Below the pieces are notes generated by a model. The model saw nothing but the letters and a program-made list of their open reading frames with translations, was not told the origin of the DNA and searched no databases. A DNA stretch of 64,000 bases, from the NCBI RefSeq assembly GCF_018619435.1, contig NZ_JAHFZF010000008.1, positions 84,645 to 148,644 of the forward strand, given 5' to 3'. Below, piece after piece: positions 1 through 8,989 of the stretch; positions within the stretch are counted from its first letter, which is position 1, and each line of letters opens with the position of its first letter. The DNA comes from Rhodoferax sp. U11-2br (lineage in GTDB: Bacteria; Pseudomonadota; Gammaproteobacteria; Burkholderiales; Burkholderiaceae_C). Made by a program: the position numbers and the translations under genes.

Positions 1-829
1 TGAGTTTGTCCACCTCCAGCGTCTTGGCTTCACCCTTGGCGCTGGTGTAGGTCACCGTTACACCCTTTTTGCTGGTCTTGATCTCACCGACATTGACGCC
101 AAGCTCGATCTTCAGACCCTGCTTGTCAAAGGCTTTTTTGGCTTCTTTGGCAATCTGCTCGTCCACCACCCCCAGCAGGGTTGGCAAACCTTCCAGAATC
201 GTGACATCGGTGCCCAGGCGGCGCCAGACTGAGCCCATCTCCAGGCCAATCACACCGGCACCAATCAGCCCGAGCTTCTTTGGCGCGGCATTGATGCGCA
301 AGGCCCCGTCGTTGGACAGGATCAGTTCTTCGTCAAACGGTGTGCCCGGCAGTGCACGGGCGTTCGAGCCAGTGGCCACAATGATGTGGCGACCCACAAT
401 GGTTTCTTCGGTGGCACCTGCCACCTTGATCTCATACCCGTCGGCGCTGGCTTTGACAAAGGAGCCGCGGCCATGGAAGAAGCTGACCTTGTTCTTCTTG
501 AACAGGTATTGGATGCCATCGTTATTCTGTTTGACCACCGTGTCTTTGCGTGCCACCATCTTGGCGACATCGATACTCAGACCCTTGACGGTGATGCCAT
601 GGTCGGCAAAGTGATGGCTGGCCTGCTCATAGTGCTCTGAGGATTGAAGCAGTGCCTTGCTCGGGATACAACCCACATTGGTGCAGGTGCCGCCCAGCGC
701 CGGACCACCCTGGCTGTTTTTCCACTCATCCACACAGGCCACGTTTTGGCCCAACTGGGCGGCACGGATGGCCGCAATGTAGCCACCAGGGCCGCCACCA
801 ATCACGATCACATCAAACTGTTTGCTCAT
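1..829 (-). CDS. lpdA: Dihydrolipoamide dehydrogenase (E3) of the 2-oxoglutarate dehydrogenase complex, partial
   Basis: This flavoprotein reoxidises the dihydrolipoyl group on the E2 subunit and passes electrons through an active disulfide and FAD to NAD+. The ATG at 829 opens directly into the FAD-binding motif VIGGGPGGYIAA, with no N-terminal lipoyl domain. The redox disulfide GGTCTNVGCIPSK follows near residue 45, and a second dinucleotide fold begins with LGLIGAGVIGLE. The reading frame is still open at base 1, so the C-terminal dimer interface and catalytic His-Glu pair lie outside the window. It is the third gene after sucA and sucB on the same strand, which assigns it to OGDH rather than to the PDH complex, whose own E3 is at 46756-48618. 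Confidence 0.95.
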   Translation of the reverse strand, partial: MSKQFDVIVIGGGPGGYIAAIRAAQLGQNVACVDEWKNSQGGPALGGTCTNVGCIPSKALLQSSEHYEQASHHFADHGITVKGLSIDVAKMVARKDTVVKQNNDGIQYLFKKNKVSFFHGRGSFVKASADGYEIKVAGATEETIVGRHIIVATGSNARALPGTPFDEELILSNDGALRINAAPKKLGLIGAGVIGLEMGSVWRRLGTDVTILEGLPTLLGVVDEQIAKEAKKAFDKQGLKIELGVNVGEIKTSKKGVTVTYTSAKGEAKTLEVDKL

Positions 830-920
830 AAAAATTCCTTTTTGCGTTCATGAGGCATCCATTCACAGCGTGCCCTCAGCCAGAAACACCGCGGAACCGG
901 CTTGGCCGGGCCGCTGGTGT

Positions 921-937
921 TGCCCCTGCAAGGGGCA
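921..937. other. Hairpin between sucB and lpdA
   Basis: A perfect 7-bp stem (TGCCCCT / AGGGGCA) with a three-base loop lies in the 147-bp gap between the sucB stop and the lpdA start. No T-run follows on the minus strand, so it does not look like a terminator. It may be an mRNA processing or stability element within the operon; that role is inference. Confidence 0.35.
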
Positions 938-976
938 GGCGTTGCGACACGCAGTGCGCGAAGCCTGGGGTGTGCT

Positions 977-2248
977 TTAAATATCAAACAACAGGCGTGC
1001 CGGATCTTCCAGCGCCTCTTTCATGGCCACCAGGCCCAACACGGCTTCGCGGCCGTCGATGATGCGGTGGTCATACGACATGGCAAAGTAGTTCATCGGG
1101 CGTACCACCACCTGGCCGTTTTCAACCATGGCGCGGTCCTTGGTAGCATGCACGCCCAGAATCGCGCTTTGGGGCGGGTTGATGATGGGGGTGGACATCA
1201 TCGAGCCAAAGGTGCCGCCATTGCTGATGGAGAAAGTGCCACCGGTCATTTCTTCCATGCCCAGTTTGCCGTCCCGGGCCTTTTGGCCAAACTCGGCAAT
1301 CTTCTTCTCAATCTCGGCAAAACTCATCTGATCAGCGTCACGCAGGATCGGCACCACCAGACCACGTGGTGAGCCCACGGCAATACCGATGTCAAAGTAG
1401 CCGTGGTAGACGATGTCGGTGCCATCCACCGAGGCGTTGAGCACCGGGAATTTTTTCAAGGCGTGCACTGCGGCCTTGACAAAAAAGCTCATGAAACCCA
1501 GCTTGACACCGTGTTCTTTCTCGAAGCGTTCTTGCATGCGCTTGCGCATGTCCATCACCGGGGCCATGTTGATCTCGTTGAACGTGGTCAGGATGGCGTT
1601 GGTGCTTTGTGACTGGATCAAGCGCTCGGCAACCCGGGCGCGCAGGCGGCTCATCGGTACACGTTGTTCGGGGCGACCTGCCAGCTGCGCTGCCAGATTG
1701 CTGGCCGGCGCCGCCACTTGAGGCAATAAGGGGGCTGCTGCCTTTGCTGGTGCAGGCGCAGCAGCTACAGCTTTAGGTGCAGCCACGGCCGCCAGAACAT
1801 CCCCTTTGGTGACGCGGCCATCCTTGCCTGTACCCGTCACCGAACCTGCAGCCAGGTGGTTATCCGCCATCAGCTTGGCCGCAGCGGGCATCGCCACACC
1901 AGCCATCGCGGTTCCGGCTGGTGCTACCGCTGCGGGTGCTGCGACTGCTGCAGCCGACACCGCCGCCATGGCCAGGGTCACTGGCGCCACCACCGCGCCT
2001 GCCACACCTTCGGTGTCGATACGGGCAATCAGCTGATCAGCCGCCACCGTGCTGCCATCGGCTTGCAGGATTTCGACAATCACACCAGCTGATGGCGCCG
2101 GCACTTCCAGCACCACCTTGTCGGTTTCAACGTCGATCAGGATTTCGTCCACGGTGACGCTGTCACCGACTTTTTTCTTCCACTGCAACAAGGTGGCTTC
2201 GGCCACGGATTCAGACAGTTGCGGGACTTTGACTTCTACGATTGCCAT
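977..2248 (-). CDS. sucB: Dihydrolipoyllysine-residue succinyltransferase, E2 of 2-oxoglutarate dehydrogenase
   Basis: The 423-residue E2 core protein of OGDH transfers the succinyl group from its lipoyl arm to CoA. One lipoyl domain occupies residues 1-75, with the lipoylated lysine at about K44 in DVETDK, which is the OGDH-type context rather than the SDKAS seen in the PDH proteins here. An Ala/Pro-rich linker follows, then a peripheral-subunit-binding domain at about 124-158 ([14 protein letters not shown]). The acyltransferase core fills the rest and carries the catalytic DHRIIDG near residues 393-399. The start at 2248 reads [10 protein letters not shown], typical of the family. It sits 55 bp downstream of sucA and upstream of lpdA in one operon. 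Confidence 0.97.
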   Translation of the reverse strand: MAIVEVKVPQLSESVAEATLLQWKKKVGDSVTVDEILIDVETDKVVLEVPAPSAGVIVEILQADGSTVAADQLIARIDTEGVAGAVVAPVTLAMAAVSAAAVAAPAAVAPAGTAMAGVAMPAAAKLMADNHLAAGSVTGTGKDGRVTKGDVLAAVAAPKAVAAAPAPAKAAAPLLPQVAAPASNLAAQLAGRPEQRVPMSRLRARVAERLIQSQSTNAILTTFNEINMAPVMDMRKRMQERFEKEHGVKLGFMSFFVKAAVHALKKFPVLNASVDGTDIVYHGYFDIGIAVGSPRGLVVPILRDADQMSFAEIEKKIAEFGQKARDGKLGMEEMTGGTFSISNGGTFGSMMSTPIINPPQSAILGVHATKDRAMVENGQVVVRPMNYFAMSYDHRIIDGREAVLGLVAMKEALEDPARLLFDI

Positions 2249-2303
2249 GACAATTCTTTCAAAAAATACTTGAGGACTGCGCTTGTGACTGTGTCAGGCG
2301 CGT

Positions 2304-5174
2304 TTATTTGGACAGGACAAAGCCCTTGAGCTTGCCAAACGCACCTTCCACCAGCGCTTTTTGTTGCTCCTGGTGCAAATGGGCGTAACCAACGGCCGGC
2401 GAGGCCGAGGCTGCACGTCCTGAGTAGCCGAGCTTTTGCCCCTCAAGCATGTTTTCGTGAATGTAGTGCTGCACGTAGAACCAGGCACCCTGGTTTTGCG
2501 GCTCGTCCTGTGTCCACACCACCTCGGTGGCATTGGGATACTTCTTGAGCTCGGCGCCAAACACCTTGTGCGGGAACGGGTAGAGCTGCTCGACCCGGAT
2601 GATGGCCACGTCATCGGCGCCTTTTTCCTCGCGTTTCTTGGCCAGATCGAAATAGACCTTGCCCGAACACACCACCACCCGTTTGACCTTCTCGGCCTTG
2701 AGCGCCTTCTGGTCAGGGATGATGGTCTGGAAGCTGCCCTTGGTGAATTCAGACAAGGGGGACGCGGCATCCTTGTTACGCAGCAGCGACTTGGGCGTGA
2801 AGATCACCAGCGGTTTGCGCAGGGTGCGGATCATCTGGCGGCGCAGCACGTGGAAAATCTGGCTCGCGGTGGTCGGCTGCACCAGTTGCATGTTGGTGTC
2901 GGCCGCCAGTTGCATGAAACGCTCGACCCGAGCTGAGGAATGCTCCGGCCCCTGCCCTTCGTAGCCATGCGGCAGCATCAGCGTGATGCCGTTGACACGA
3001 CCCCATTTCACTTCACCCGAGGCGATGAACTGGTCAATCACCACCTGCGCGCCATTGGCAAAGTCGCCAAACTGGGCTTCCCAGATCACCAGCGTGTTGG
3101 GGTCGTTGGAGGCGTAACCGTATTCAAAGCCCAGCACCGCTTCTTCGGACAGGATGGAGTCGATGACATTGAACGGGGCTTGGTTGTCGGCCACGTTTTG
3201 CAAGGGCACATAGGTGCCGGTGTCCCATTTTTCACGGCTTTGGTCGTGAATCACCGCATGGCGGTGGGTGAAGGTACCCCGGCCGCAATCTTCACCCGAC
3301 AGGCGCACCGGGTAACCACTGGCCACCAGCGAGGCAAAAGCCATGTGTTCACCCATGCCCCAATCCACCGGAATGTCGCCGCGACCCATGGCCGCACGGT
3401 CGTCGTAGACCTTTTTGACCAAGGGATGCGGGTTGACGCTGGCGGGGATCACGGTGATTTTTTCAGCCAGACGTTTCCACTCTGTCAGTGGGATGGCGGT
3501 GTCGCAGACATCGGTCCATTTTTTGTTCAGGTAGGGCGCCCAGTCCACCGCAAACTTGCTCTTGAAATTGGTCAACACCGGGTCCACCGTGTGGCGGCCA
3601 ATGTCCATGGCGGCACGGTAGGCCTTGGCCATCTGGTCGCCCAGATCAGCCCCCAGACCTTGCGCGGCCAGTTTGTCCGCGTAGAGTTTGCGGGTGCCAG
3701 GATGCTGAGCGATCTTTTTGTACATCAGCGGCTGAGTCAGCGCCGGGGTGTCCTGCTCGTTGTGGCCCAATTTGCGGAAACAAATGATGTCCAGCACCAC
3801 GTCCTTGCGGAACTCCATGCGGTAGTCCAGCGCCCACTGCATGGCCATCACCACCGCTTCGGGGTCATCACCGTTGACGTGCATCACCGGGGCTTCGACG
3901 CCCTTGACGATGTCGGTGCAGTACAGCGTGGAGCGGTAGTCGCGCGGATCCGAGGTGGTGAAACCAATCTGGTTGTTGATGATGATGTGCACCGTGCCGG
4001 CCGTGGTGTAACCACGGGTTTGTGCCAGCGCCAGGGTTTCCTGGTTGACACCCTGGCCCGCAAAAGCGGCATCACCGTGCACCAGCACTGGCAACACCTG
4101 GCGGCCTGTCGGGTCAGCACGGCGGTCCATACGGGCCCGCACCGATCCTTCCACCACCGGGTTGACGATTTCCAGGTGTGACGGGTTAAACGCCAGACTC
4201 AAGTGCACCGGGCCACCAATGGTGGTGACATCGGAGCTGAAACCTTGGTGGTACTTCACGTCGCCGGCGGTCAGTTCTTCCGGGGCGGTGTGGTCAAACT
4301 CGGCAAACAGGCCAGCGGGCATCTTGCCCAGGGTGTTCACCAACACGTTCAGGCGGCCGCGGTGGGCCATACCAATCACAATTTCCTGCACGCCACGCGC
4401 ACCAGCCTGCTGGATCAGTTCGTCCATGGCTGCAATGAAGCTCTCGCCACCTTCGAGCGAGAAGCGCTTCTGGCCGACATACTTGGTGTGCAGGAAGCGC
4501 TCCAGGCCCTCGGCGGCGGTCAGACGGTCCAGGATGTGTTTTTTCTTGTCGGCATCAAACTGGGGTTTGCTGCGGACACTTTCCAGCTTTTGTTGCCACC
4601 AGCGCTTTTGCGCCTGGTCGGTCACATACATGTATTCGGCGCCGATGGTGCTGCAGTAGGTCTCACGCAATGCATTCAGAAGATCACGCAAGGTCATGAC
4701 TTCTTTACCGAAAAACGTATTGCTGGTATTGAAGACTGTTTCGTGGTCGGCATCGGTAAAACCATAAAACGCCGGGTCAAGCTCAGGAATGTGCTCCCGC
4801 TCGGTGCGCTTCAAGGGGTCCAGATCAGCCCAGCGGGCACCCACATTGCGGTAGGCAGCGATCAACTGCTGAACAGCCACCCGCTTGCGACCCATGTCAG
4901 AGTCTGCGCCGCTGGCCACCACAACCCGGCTGACGCCTTGTTTGGCGCGTTCGGCAAATGCGTTGATGACCGGTTGGTGCGGCACGTCGCGGGCATTGCT
5001 GCCGTCTACCGCAGGCACATGCTGCAACGCGTCGAAATAATCGCGCCAGGTATCGGGAACACTGCCGGGGTTGGCGAGGTAGTTTTCGTACATCTCTTCG
5101 ACGTACGGGGCATTCCCACCGAAAAGGTAGGTGTTGGCCTGGTAGGCTTGGTAAACCGAGTTGGTCTCACTCAT
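2304..5174 (-). CDS. sucA: 2-oxoglutarate dehydrogenase E1 component
   Basis: This is the thiamine-diphosphate-dependent E1 of the TCA-cycle OGDH complex, which decarboxylates 2-oxoglutarate and succinylates the lipoyl arm of SucB. At 956 residues it has the usual length. The N-terminal stretch with LFGGNAPYVEEMYENYL is the E2-binding region. GMAHRGRLNVL is a family signature, and the ThDP/Mg site GDAAFAGQG...NNQIGF lies around residues 368-400. The C-terminal transketolase-like half ends with GFVLSK. It is first in the sucA-sucB-lpdA operon, with a 182-bp gap separating it from prpE upstream. I saw no frameshift or missing motif. Confidence 0.97.
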   Translation of the reverse strand: MSETNSVYQAYQANTYLFGGNAPYVEEMYENYLANPGSVPDTWRDYFDALQHVPAVDGSNARDVPHQPVINAFAERAKQGVSRVVVASGADSDMGRKRVAVQQLIAAYRNVGARWADLDPLKRTEREHIPELDPAFYGFTDADHETVFNTSNTFFGKEVMTLRDLLNALRETYCSTIGAEYMYVTDQAQKRWWQQKLESVRSKPQFDADKKKHILDRLTAAEGLERFLHTKYVGQKRFSLEGGESFIAAMDELIQQAGARGVQEIVIGMAHRGRLNVLVNTLGKMPAGLFAEFDHTAPEELTAGDVKYHQGFSSDVTTIGGPVHLSLAFNPSHLEIVNPVVEGSVRARMDRRADPTGRQVLPVLVHGDAAFAGQGVNQETLALAQTRGYTTAGTVHIIINNQIGFTTSDPRDYRSTLYCTDIVKGVEAPVMHVNGDDPEAVVMAMQWALDYRMEFRKDVVLDIICFRKLGHNEQDTPALTQPLMYKKIAQHPGTRKLYADKLAAQGLGADLGDQMAKAYRAAMDIGRHTVDPVLTNFKSKFAVDWAPYLNKKWTDVCDTAIPLTEWKRLAEKITVIPASVNPHPLVKKVYDDRAAMGRGDIPVDWGMGEHMAFASLVASGYPVRLSGEDCGRGTFTHRHAVIHDQSREKWDTGTYVPLQNVADNQAPFNVIDSILSEEAVLGFEYGYASNDPNTLVIWEAQFGDFANGAQVVIDQFIASGEVKWGRVNGITLMLPHGYEGQGPEHSSARVERFMQLAADTNMQLVQPTTASQIFHVLRRQMIRTLRKPLVIFTPKSLLRNKDAASPLSEFTKGSFQTIIPDQKALKAEKVKRVVVCSGKVYFDLAKKREEKGADDVAIIRVEQLYPFPHKVFGAELKKYPNATEVVWTQDEPQNQGAWFYVQHYIHENMLEGQKLGYSGRAASASPAVGYAHLHQEQQKALVEGAFGKLKGFVLSK

Positions 5175-5356
5175 ATTCGCTGACTTTCACTCCCCTTCAG
5201 GGAGCTTTAGCTGGTTAAAGCTGGGTTAGTTAACCTTCCGCGTCACGGCTTGACCGTTTGGCGGATGCGACAGTGGCGTTGGAAGGGCCTGCAATCAGTG
5301 CGGCATTGTGCCACTGAAAAAGGGCACAACGCGAACACTATTTGATTTGGCTCAAA

Positions 5357-7252
5357 TCAGGCGGAGACCAGATCCTTGATCTGCTGCAAGGCGGCGGGGT
5401 CGTCCATGGTGGTCAGGTCACCGGGGTCGCGGCCTTCACACACTGCCGCGATGGCCCGGCGCAGGCACTTGCCGCTGCGGGTTTTTGGCAACACGGTCAC
5501 AAAACGTACCCGCGCCGGGCGCGCCACCGCACCCAGATCCCGATCGACCAGCTTGAAGACCTCGGCCTCCAGCGCCAATGCGCTGGCTTCGTCGGTGATC
5601 AGGCTGGCATTTTTGAGCACCGCAAAGGCCATGGCCACCTGGCCCTTGAGCTGGTCTGCCACCCCCACCACCGCCACCTCGGCAATGTTCGGGTGGGCAG
5701 AGATGCTCTCTTCGATCTCGCGAGTGCCCAAGCGATGCCCGGCCACGTTGATCACGTCGTCGGTGCGGCCCAGGATGAAGTAATACCCGTCGGCGTCACG
5801 AATCCCCCAGTCAAAGGTGCTGTAGACCAGACGCCCCGGCACACTCTTCCAGTAAGTATTGACAAAACGCTCGTCATCGCGCCACACGGTCTGCATACAA
5901 CCCGGTGGCAATGGGCCTTCCACCGCGACCACACCCTTCTGGTTGGCGCCTTTGAGTTCCTCGCCGGTCTGGTCGTCGAGCAGCTTGACGTCGTAGCCGT
6001 ACACCGCCTTGCCAGGGGACCCAAACTTGGAAACCGCTTTTTCCACACCGTTGCACAAGGAGAGGATCGGCCAGCCGGTTTCGGTCTGCCAGTAGTTGTC
6101 GATGATGGGTTTGCCCAGGCCGGTGCTGATCCACTGTGCAGTGGGTTCGTCCAGCGGTTCACCCGCGAGGAACAACGCCCGCAAAGAAGACAGGTCGTAT
6201 TTGGTGAGCAGGGCCGGATCCTGCTTCTTGAGCACGCGCACCGCAGTGGGCGCGCTGAACATCACGGTGACCTTGTATTTCTCGACCAGGCTCCACCAGA
6301 TGCCGCCGTCTGGACGCGTGGGCAGGCCCTCGTACATGATGGTGGCCATGCCAGCGATCAGCGGGCCATAAATGATGTAGCTGTGACCTACTACCCAGCC
6401 GATGTCGCTGGTGGAAAAGTAGGTTTCACCCGCGTTGCCCGCGTAAATGTGTTTCATGCTGGCGGCCAGTGCCACACAGTAGCCACCGGTGTCGCGTTGC
6501 ACCCCCTTGGGTTTGCCGGTGGTGCCGCTGGTGTAGAGCGTGTAGCTGGGGTGGGTGGCGTCGACCCATTCACATTCCACCACGGTGTTGAGGTTCTTTT
6601 CGCGCAGAGCCCCCCATAAATGGTCACGACCAGCTACCAAGTCCATAGCAGCCATACCACGGTCCACCAGCAAAACAGCTTCCGGTTTGTACTTGGACAG
6701 ACGCAGCGCCTCGTCCAGCAAGGGTTTGTAGGGCACCGGTTTGCCGCCGCGCGAACCGGCATCGGCACTGACTACCACCTTGGGTTCGGCATCTTCAATA
6801 CGTGAGGCCAGCGAACCCGACGCAAAACCACCAAACACCACCGAATGGATGACACCGATGCGGGTGCAGGCCAGCATGGCAAACGCGGCCTCGGGGATCA
6901 TCGGCATGTAGATCAGCACCCGGTCGCCTTTTTGCACACCCAGGTCTTTCAGAACCGCCGCCATGCGTTGCACTTCTGCATGCAACTCCCTGAAGGAATA
7001 GACTATTTCCTGGTTGGTTTCGGTCGAGACAAAAATCAATGCAGCCTGGTCGGGACGCGTTACCAGATGCCGGTCCACCGCGTTGTGGCACAGGTTGGTG
7101 ATGCCACCGACAAACCATTTGGCAAACGGTGGGTTGCTGTAATCACAAATCTGCTGTGGCAGCACCTTCCAGTCCACCAACTGTGCTTGTTCGCCCCAAA
7201 AACCGTCGCGGTCGGTCAGAGAGCGCTGATGAAAGTCGGCATAGGTGCTCAT
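5357..7252 (-). CDS. prpE: Propionate-CoA ligase (propionyl-CoA synthetase)
   Basis: This is an AMP-forming acyl-CoA synthetase of 631 residues that activates propionate in the cytoplasm, feeding the methylcitrate or methylmalonyl route. The ATP-binding P-loop YTSGTTGKPKGV is near residue 242. The C-terminal lysine that is reversibly acetylated in this family is in PKTRSGKCLRR near residue 592. The N-terminus (YADFHQRSLTDRDGFW) and the NLCHNAVDRHL segment resemble PrpE more than Acs. No other prp genes are adjacent, so substrate preference rests on sequence similarity, and acetate remains possible. A small palindrome (TGATTTG-GCT-CAAATCA, 5343-5359) overlaps the stop codon. Confidence 0.9.
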   Translation of the reverse strand: MSTYADFHQRSLTDRDGFWGEQAQLVDWKVLPQQICDYSNPPFAKWFVGGITNLCHNAVDRHLVTRPDQAALIFVSTETNQEIVYSFRELHAEVQRMAAVLKDLGVQKGDRVLIYMPMIPEAAFAMLACTRIGVIHSVVFGGFASGSLASRIEDAEPKVVVSADAGSRGGKPVPYKPLLDEALRLSKYKPEAVLLVDRGMAAMDLVAGRDHLWGALREKNLNTVVECEWVDATHPSYTLYTSGTTGKPKGVQRDTGGYCVALAASMKHIYAGNAGETYFSTSDIGWVVGHSYIIYGPLIAGMATIMYEGLPTRPDGGIWWSLVEKYKVTVMFSAPTAVRVLKKQDPALLTKYDLSSLRALFLAGEPLDEPTAQWISTGLGKPIIDNYWQTETGWPILSLCNGVEKAVSKFGSPGKAVYGYDVKLLDDQTGEELKGANQKGVVAVEGPLPPGCMQTVWRDDERFVNTYWKSVPGRLVYSTFDWGIRDADGYYFILGRTDDVINVAGHRLGTREIEESISAHPNIAEVAVVGVADQLKGQVAMAFAVLKNASLITDEASALALEAEVFKLVDRDLGAVARPARVRFVTVLPKTRSGKCLRRAIAAVCEGRDPGDLTTMDDPAALQQIKDLVSA

Positions 7253-7356
7253 GGTTTGTCTCCGGTGGTGGTATTTGTAGTGAATTCATAATTATGTTGA
7301 ATGAACTTGCAGCATGCTGACTGCATACCACCCCACTACTACACCAGAGAGCAACG

Positions 7357-7418
7357 AGCTATTTTAGAAATCTATAGCATTCAGCCCAAGTAATACAAGG
7401 GCTACAGGCCTATTTGAT
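7357..7418 (+). repeat. Dispersed intergenic repeat, copy 1
   Basis: This copy has the layout shared by all copies in the window: a TAGC-containing left part, a GCCC...GGGC pairing core, and the right end AGGGCTNNAGGCCTATTT. It lies downstream of the isochorismatase-family gene and overlaps its last codons, so that gene ends inside the repeat. The right end is nearly identical to the copy at 35597-35650. Confidence 0.65.
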
Positions 7419-8012
7419 CAATGCCTGAACCGCTTTGAATTGGGGGTGTTCGGCAGAGCGCAGCCACTCGAACAGCACCATCTCGGTGGTCACCAGCTCG
7501 GCACCGGCACCTGCCAGTCGGTCAAAGGCTGCATCCCGGTTGCGCTCGGTACGAGAGCTGCAGGCGTCAGTCACCACCCACACCTCGAACTCGTCTTCCA
7601 GCAGATGCAGCGCGGTTTGCAGCAAACACACATGGGCTTCACACCCGGCAATCACGATGCTGCTGCGTTCGGTTGGAGTGTTCGAGGGCTTTTGCAGGTG
7701 CTTGGGCAGGCTGCGTGCGTTGCCTGCGGGTGGTTTGACAGGTGGGCGCAACCATTCACCCAGGCCTTCTTCGACGCCGCTGAACTGCATCTTGGCCAGG
7801 GTGCGTTGGCACAGGGCCTTGATCTCCGGGGCGTTTTCGCCTAACTTGGACGGATTCTGTTCCGTGCCGAGCACCGGCACCTGCAGCAACTGGGCGGCTT
7901 GCGCCAAGCGCAGCGCATTGGCCAACACCAGCGGCGCCTCGAAAATAGCGGGCATCAGCCGTGCCTGGTAATCCACAAGCACGAGTTGGGACAGTTCAGC
8001 TTCAAGCAACAT
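7410..8012 (-). CDS. Isochorismatase-family cysteine hydrolase
   Basis: This 200-residue cytoplasmic hydrolase belongs to the isochorismatase/nicotinamidase-like superfamily. The catalytic triad expected for the family is visible: Asp at about residue 14 (LVDYQARLMP), Lys at about 77 (AKMQFSG) and Cys at about 124 (AGCEAHVC), followed by the usual hydrophobic helix. A proline-rich insert of roughly 20 residues after the lysine region (PPVKPPAGNARS) is unusual and probably a surface loop. The family also contains hydrolases of isochorismate, nicotinamide, ureidoacrylate and N-carbamoyl compounds, and nothing in the context picks one. It stands alone, divergent from the NlpC/P60 gene. Confidence 0.85.
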   Translation of the reverse strand: MLLEAELSQLVLVDYQARLMPAIFEAPLVLANALRLAQAAQLLQVPVLGTEQNPSKLGENAPEIKALCQRTLAKMQFSGVEEGLGEWLRPPVKPPAGNARSLPKHLQKPSNTPTERSSIVIAGCEAHVCLLQTALHLLEDEFEVWVVTDACSSRTERNRDAAFDRLAGAGAELVTTEMVLFEWLRSAEHPQFKAVQALIK

Positions 8013-8176
8013 GGTAGTCTTTCAACAATCGGTGACGGCAATATTAGACCGCAGGATTCACACCCTGCGCGACTGCCGACAACTGTCAACCGCCAGAAAT
8101 TTTGTCAAAGGGATGACAGGTGAAACTGGCCAAAAAATAAAAACTCTTTGATATTCATATCGTTACATCGCATTTC

Positions 8177-8182
8177 TATAAT
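8177..8182 (+). promoter_or_regulatory. Possible -10 box upstream of the NlpC/P60 gene
   Basis: A consensus TATAAT lies 58 bp upstream of the ATG at 8240 in an AT-rich divergent gap (8013-8239). No good -35 is found at the normal distance. A second possibility is TTGACA at 8203-8208 with TAAGCT at 8227-8232, but that would leave almost no leader. The choice is unresolved. Confidence 0.3.
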
Positions 8183-8239
8183 CAACTTTCATTGAAATTG
8201 ATTTGACACAAATGCATTTTTGCCAGTAAGCTACCGCCC

Positions 8240-8818
8240 ATGCGTTTTTTTGTCCTCGTCTCCAGCCTCCTGATCACCGGTGCCGTCCATGCGACGCCAG
8301 CTGAAGCTCCCGACGACATCAGCAAATTCCTGGCAGACAAACCTGTTCTGCAGCATATCCAGCAAGCCGGACAAACTGTATCCACCAAGGCGTCGTCACT
8401 GGTGGTCAACGCGCTGGGCTTCCTGGGTGTCCCTTACCGCCGTGGCGGAACATCTGCTGATACCGGCTTTGACTGCAGTGGATTTGTCAAAACCGTGTAC
8501 GAGGAAACGGTGGGGCTGGTACTGCCACGGGTGGCGGCCCAACAAGCGGCCCAGACCGAAAAAGTCGCTCGCGCTGATCTCAAGCCGGGGGACTTGGTGT
8601 TCTTCAACACCATGCGCCGCACCTTCAGCCATGTGGGTATCTACATTGGGGACGGCAAATTTGTGCATTCACCCAAACCCGGTGAAGAAGTTCGCGTCGA
8701 AAGCATGAGCATGGCCTACTGGAAGCGTCGTTTTACCGGTGCGCGCCGTGTTTTGACCGGTGCAGACGACACGCCAGAGACACCGACAGCGGTGGCCGCA
8801 GAGCCTGCCTTGCGCTGA
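8240..8818 (+). CDS. Exported NlpC/P60 (C40) family cell-wall peptidase
   Basis: This 192-residue protein is predicted to cleave peptidoglycan stem peptides in the periplasm. A signal peptide covers residues 1-18 (FFVLVSSLLITGAVHA then cleavage). The NlpC/P60 domain covers about 50-160, with catalytic Cys79 in FDCSGFV, His131 in SHVGIYIG and a third polar residue supplied by His143 in FVHSPK. The C-terminal tail (DDTPETPTAVAAEPALR) is low complexity. It is monocistronic and convergent with the cyclase gene downstream. Substrate bond specificity (D-Glu-mDAP or another) cannot be deduced. Confidence 0.92.
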   Translation: MRFFVLVSSLLITGAVHATPAEAPDDISKFLADKPVLQHIQQAGQTVSTKASSLVVNALGFLGVPYRRGGTSADTGFDCSGFVKTVYEETVGLVLPRVAAQQAAQTEKVARADLKPGDLVFFNTMRRTFSHVGIYIGDGKFVHSPKPGEEVRVESMSMAYWKRRFTGARRVLTGADDTPETPTAVAAEPALR

Positions 8819-8889
8819 ATAGCGCCCCCTCTTCTTTCTTGTCCATCTGGCTCCTGGCCTATCAGCTGCTTGGCATGGCTTTTTTATGT

Positions 8890-8945
8890 ATATGAAATTA
8901 GTGGTCAGCCCTTTTTAAATAAGGGCCGACAGCTATGTATTTGAT
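8890..8945 (-). repeat. Dispersed intergenic repeat, copy 2
   Basis: On the minus strand this reads ATAGCTGTCGGCCCTTATTT and then AAAGGGCTGACC, with the same central GGCCCTT/AAGGGC pairing as the other copies. It occupies the gap between two convergent genes (8818 and 8990), where it may act as a bidirectional stem-loop. Confidence 0.55.
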
Positions 8946-8989
8946 GGCAAACCCATCCGGACTGTGCCACCACACCAGCCAATAAGCCT

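Noticed and set aside
921..937. Terminator between sucB and lpdA
   Set aside because: The stem is perfect but has no T-run on the transcribed strand, and a terminator inside the sucAB-lpdA operon would be unexpected.
2940..4181. Long open frame of 413 codons antisense to sucA
   Set aside because: It lies wholly inside a clear core gene, is rich in His, Gln, Gly and Val as expected for GC-rich shadow frames, and has no recognisable motif.
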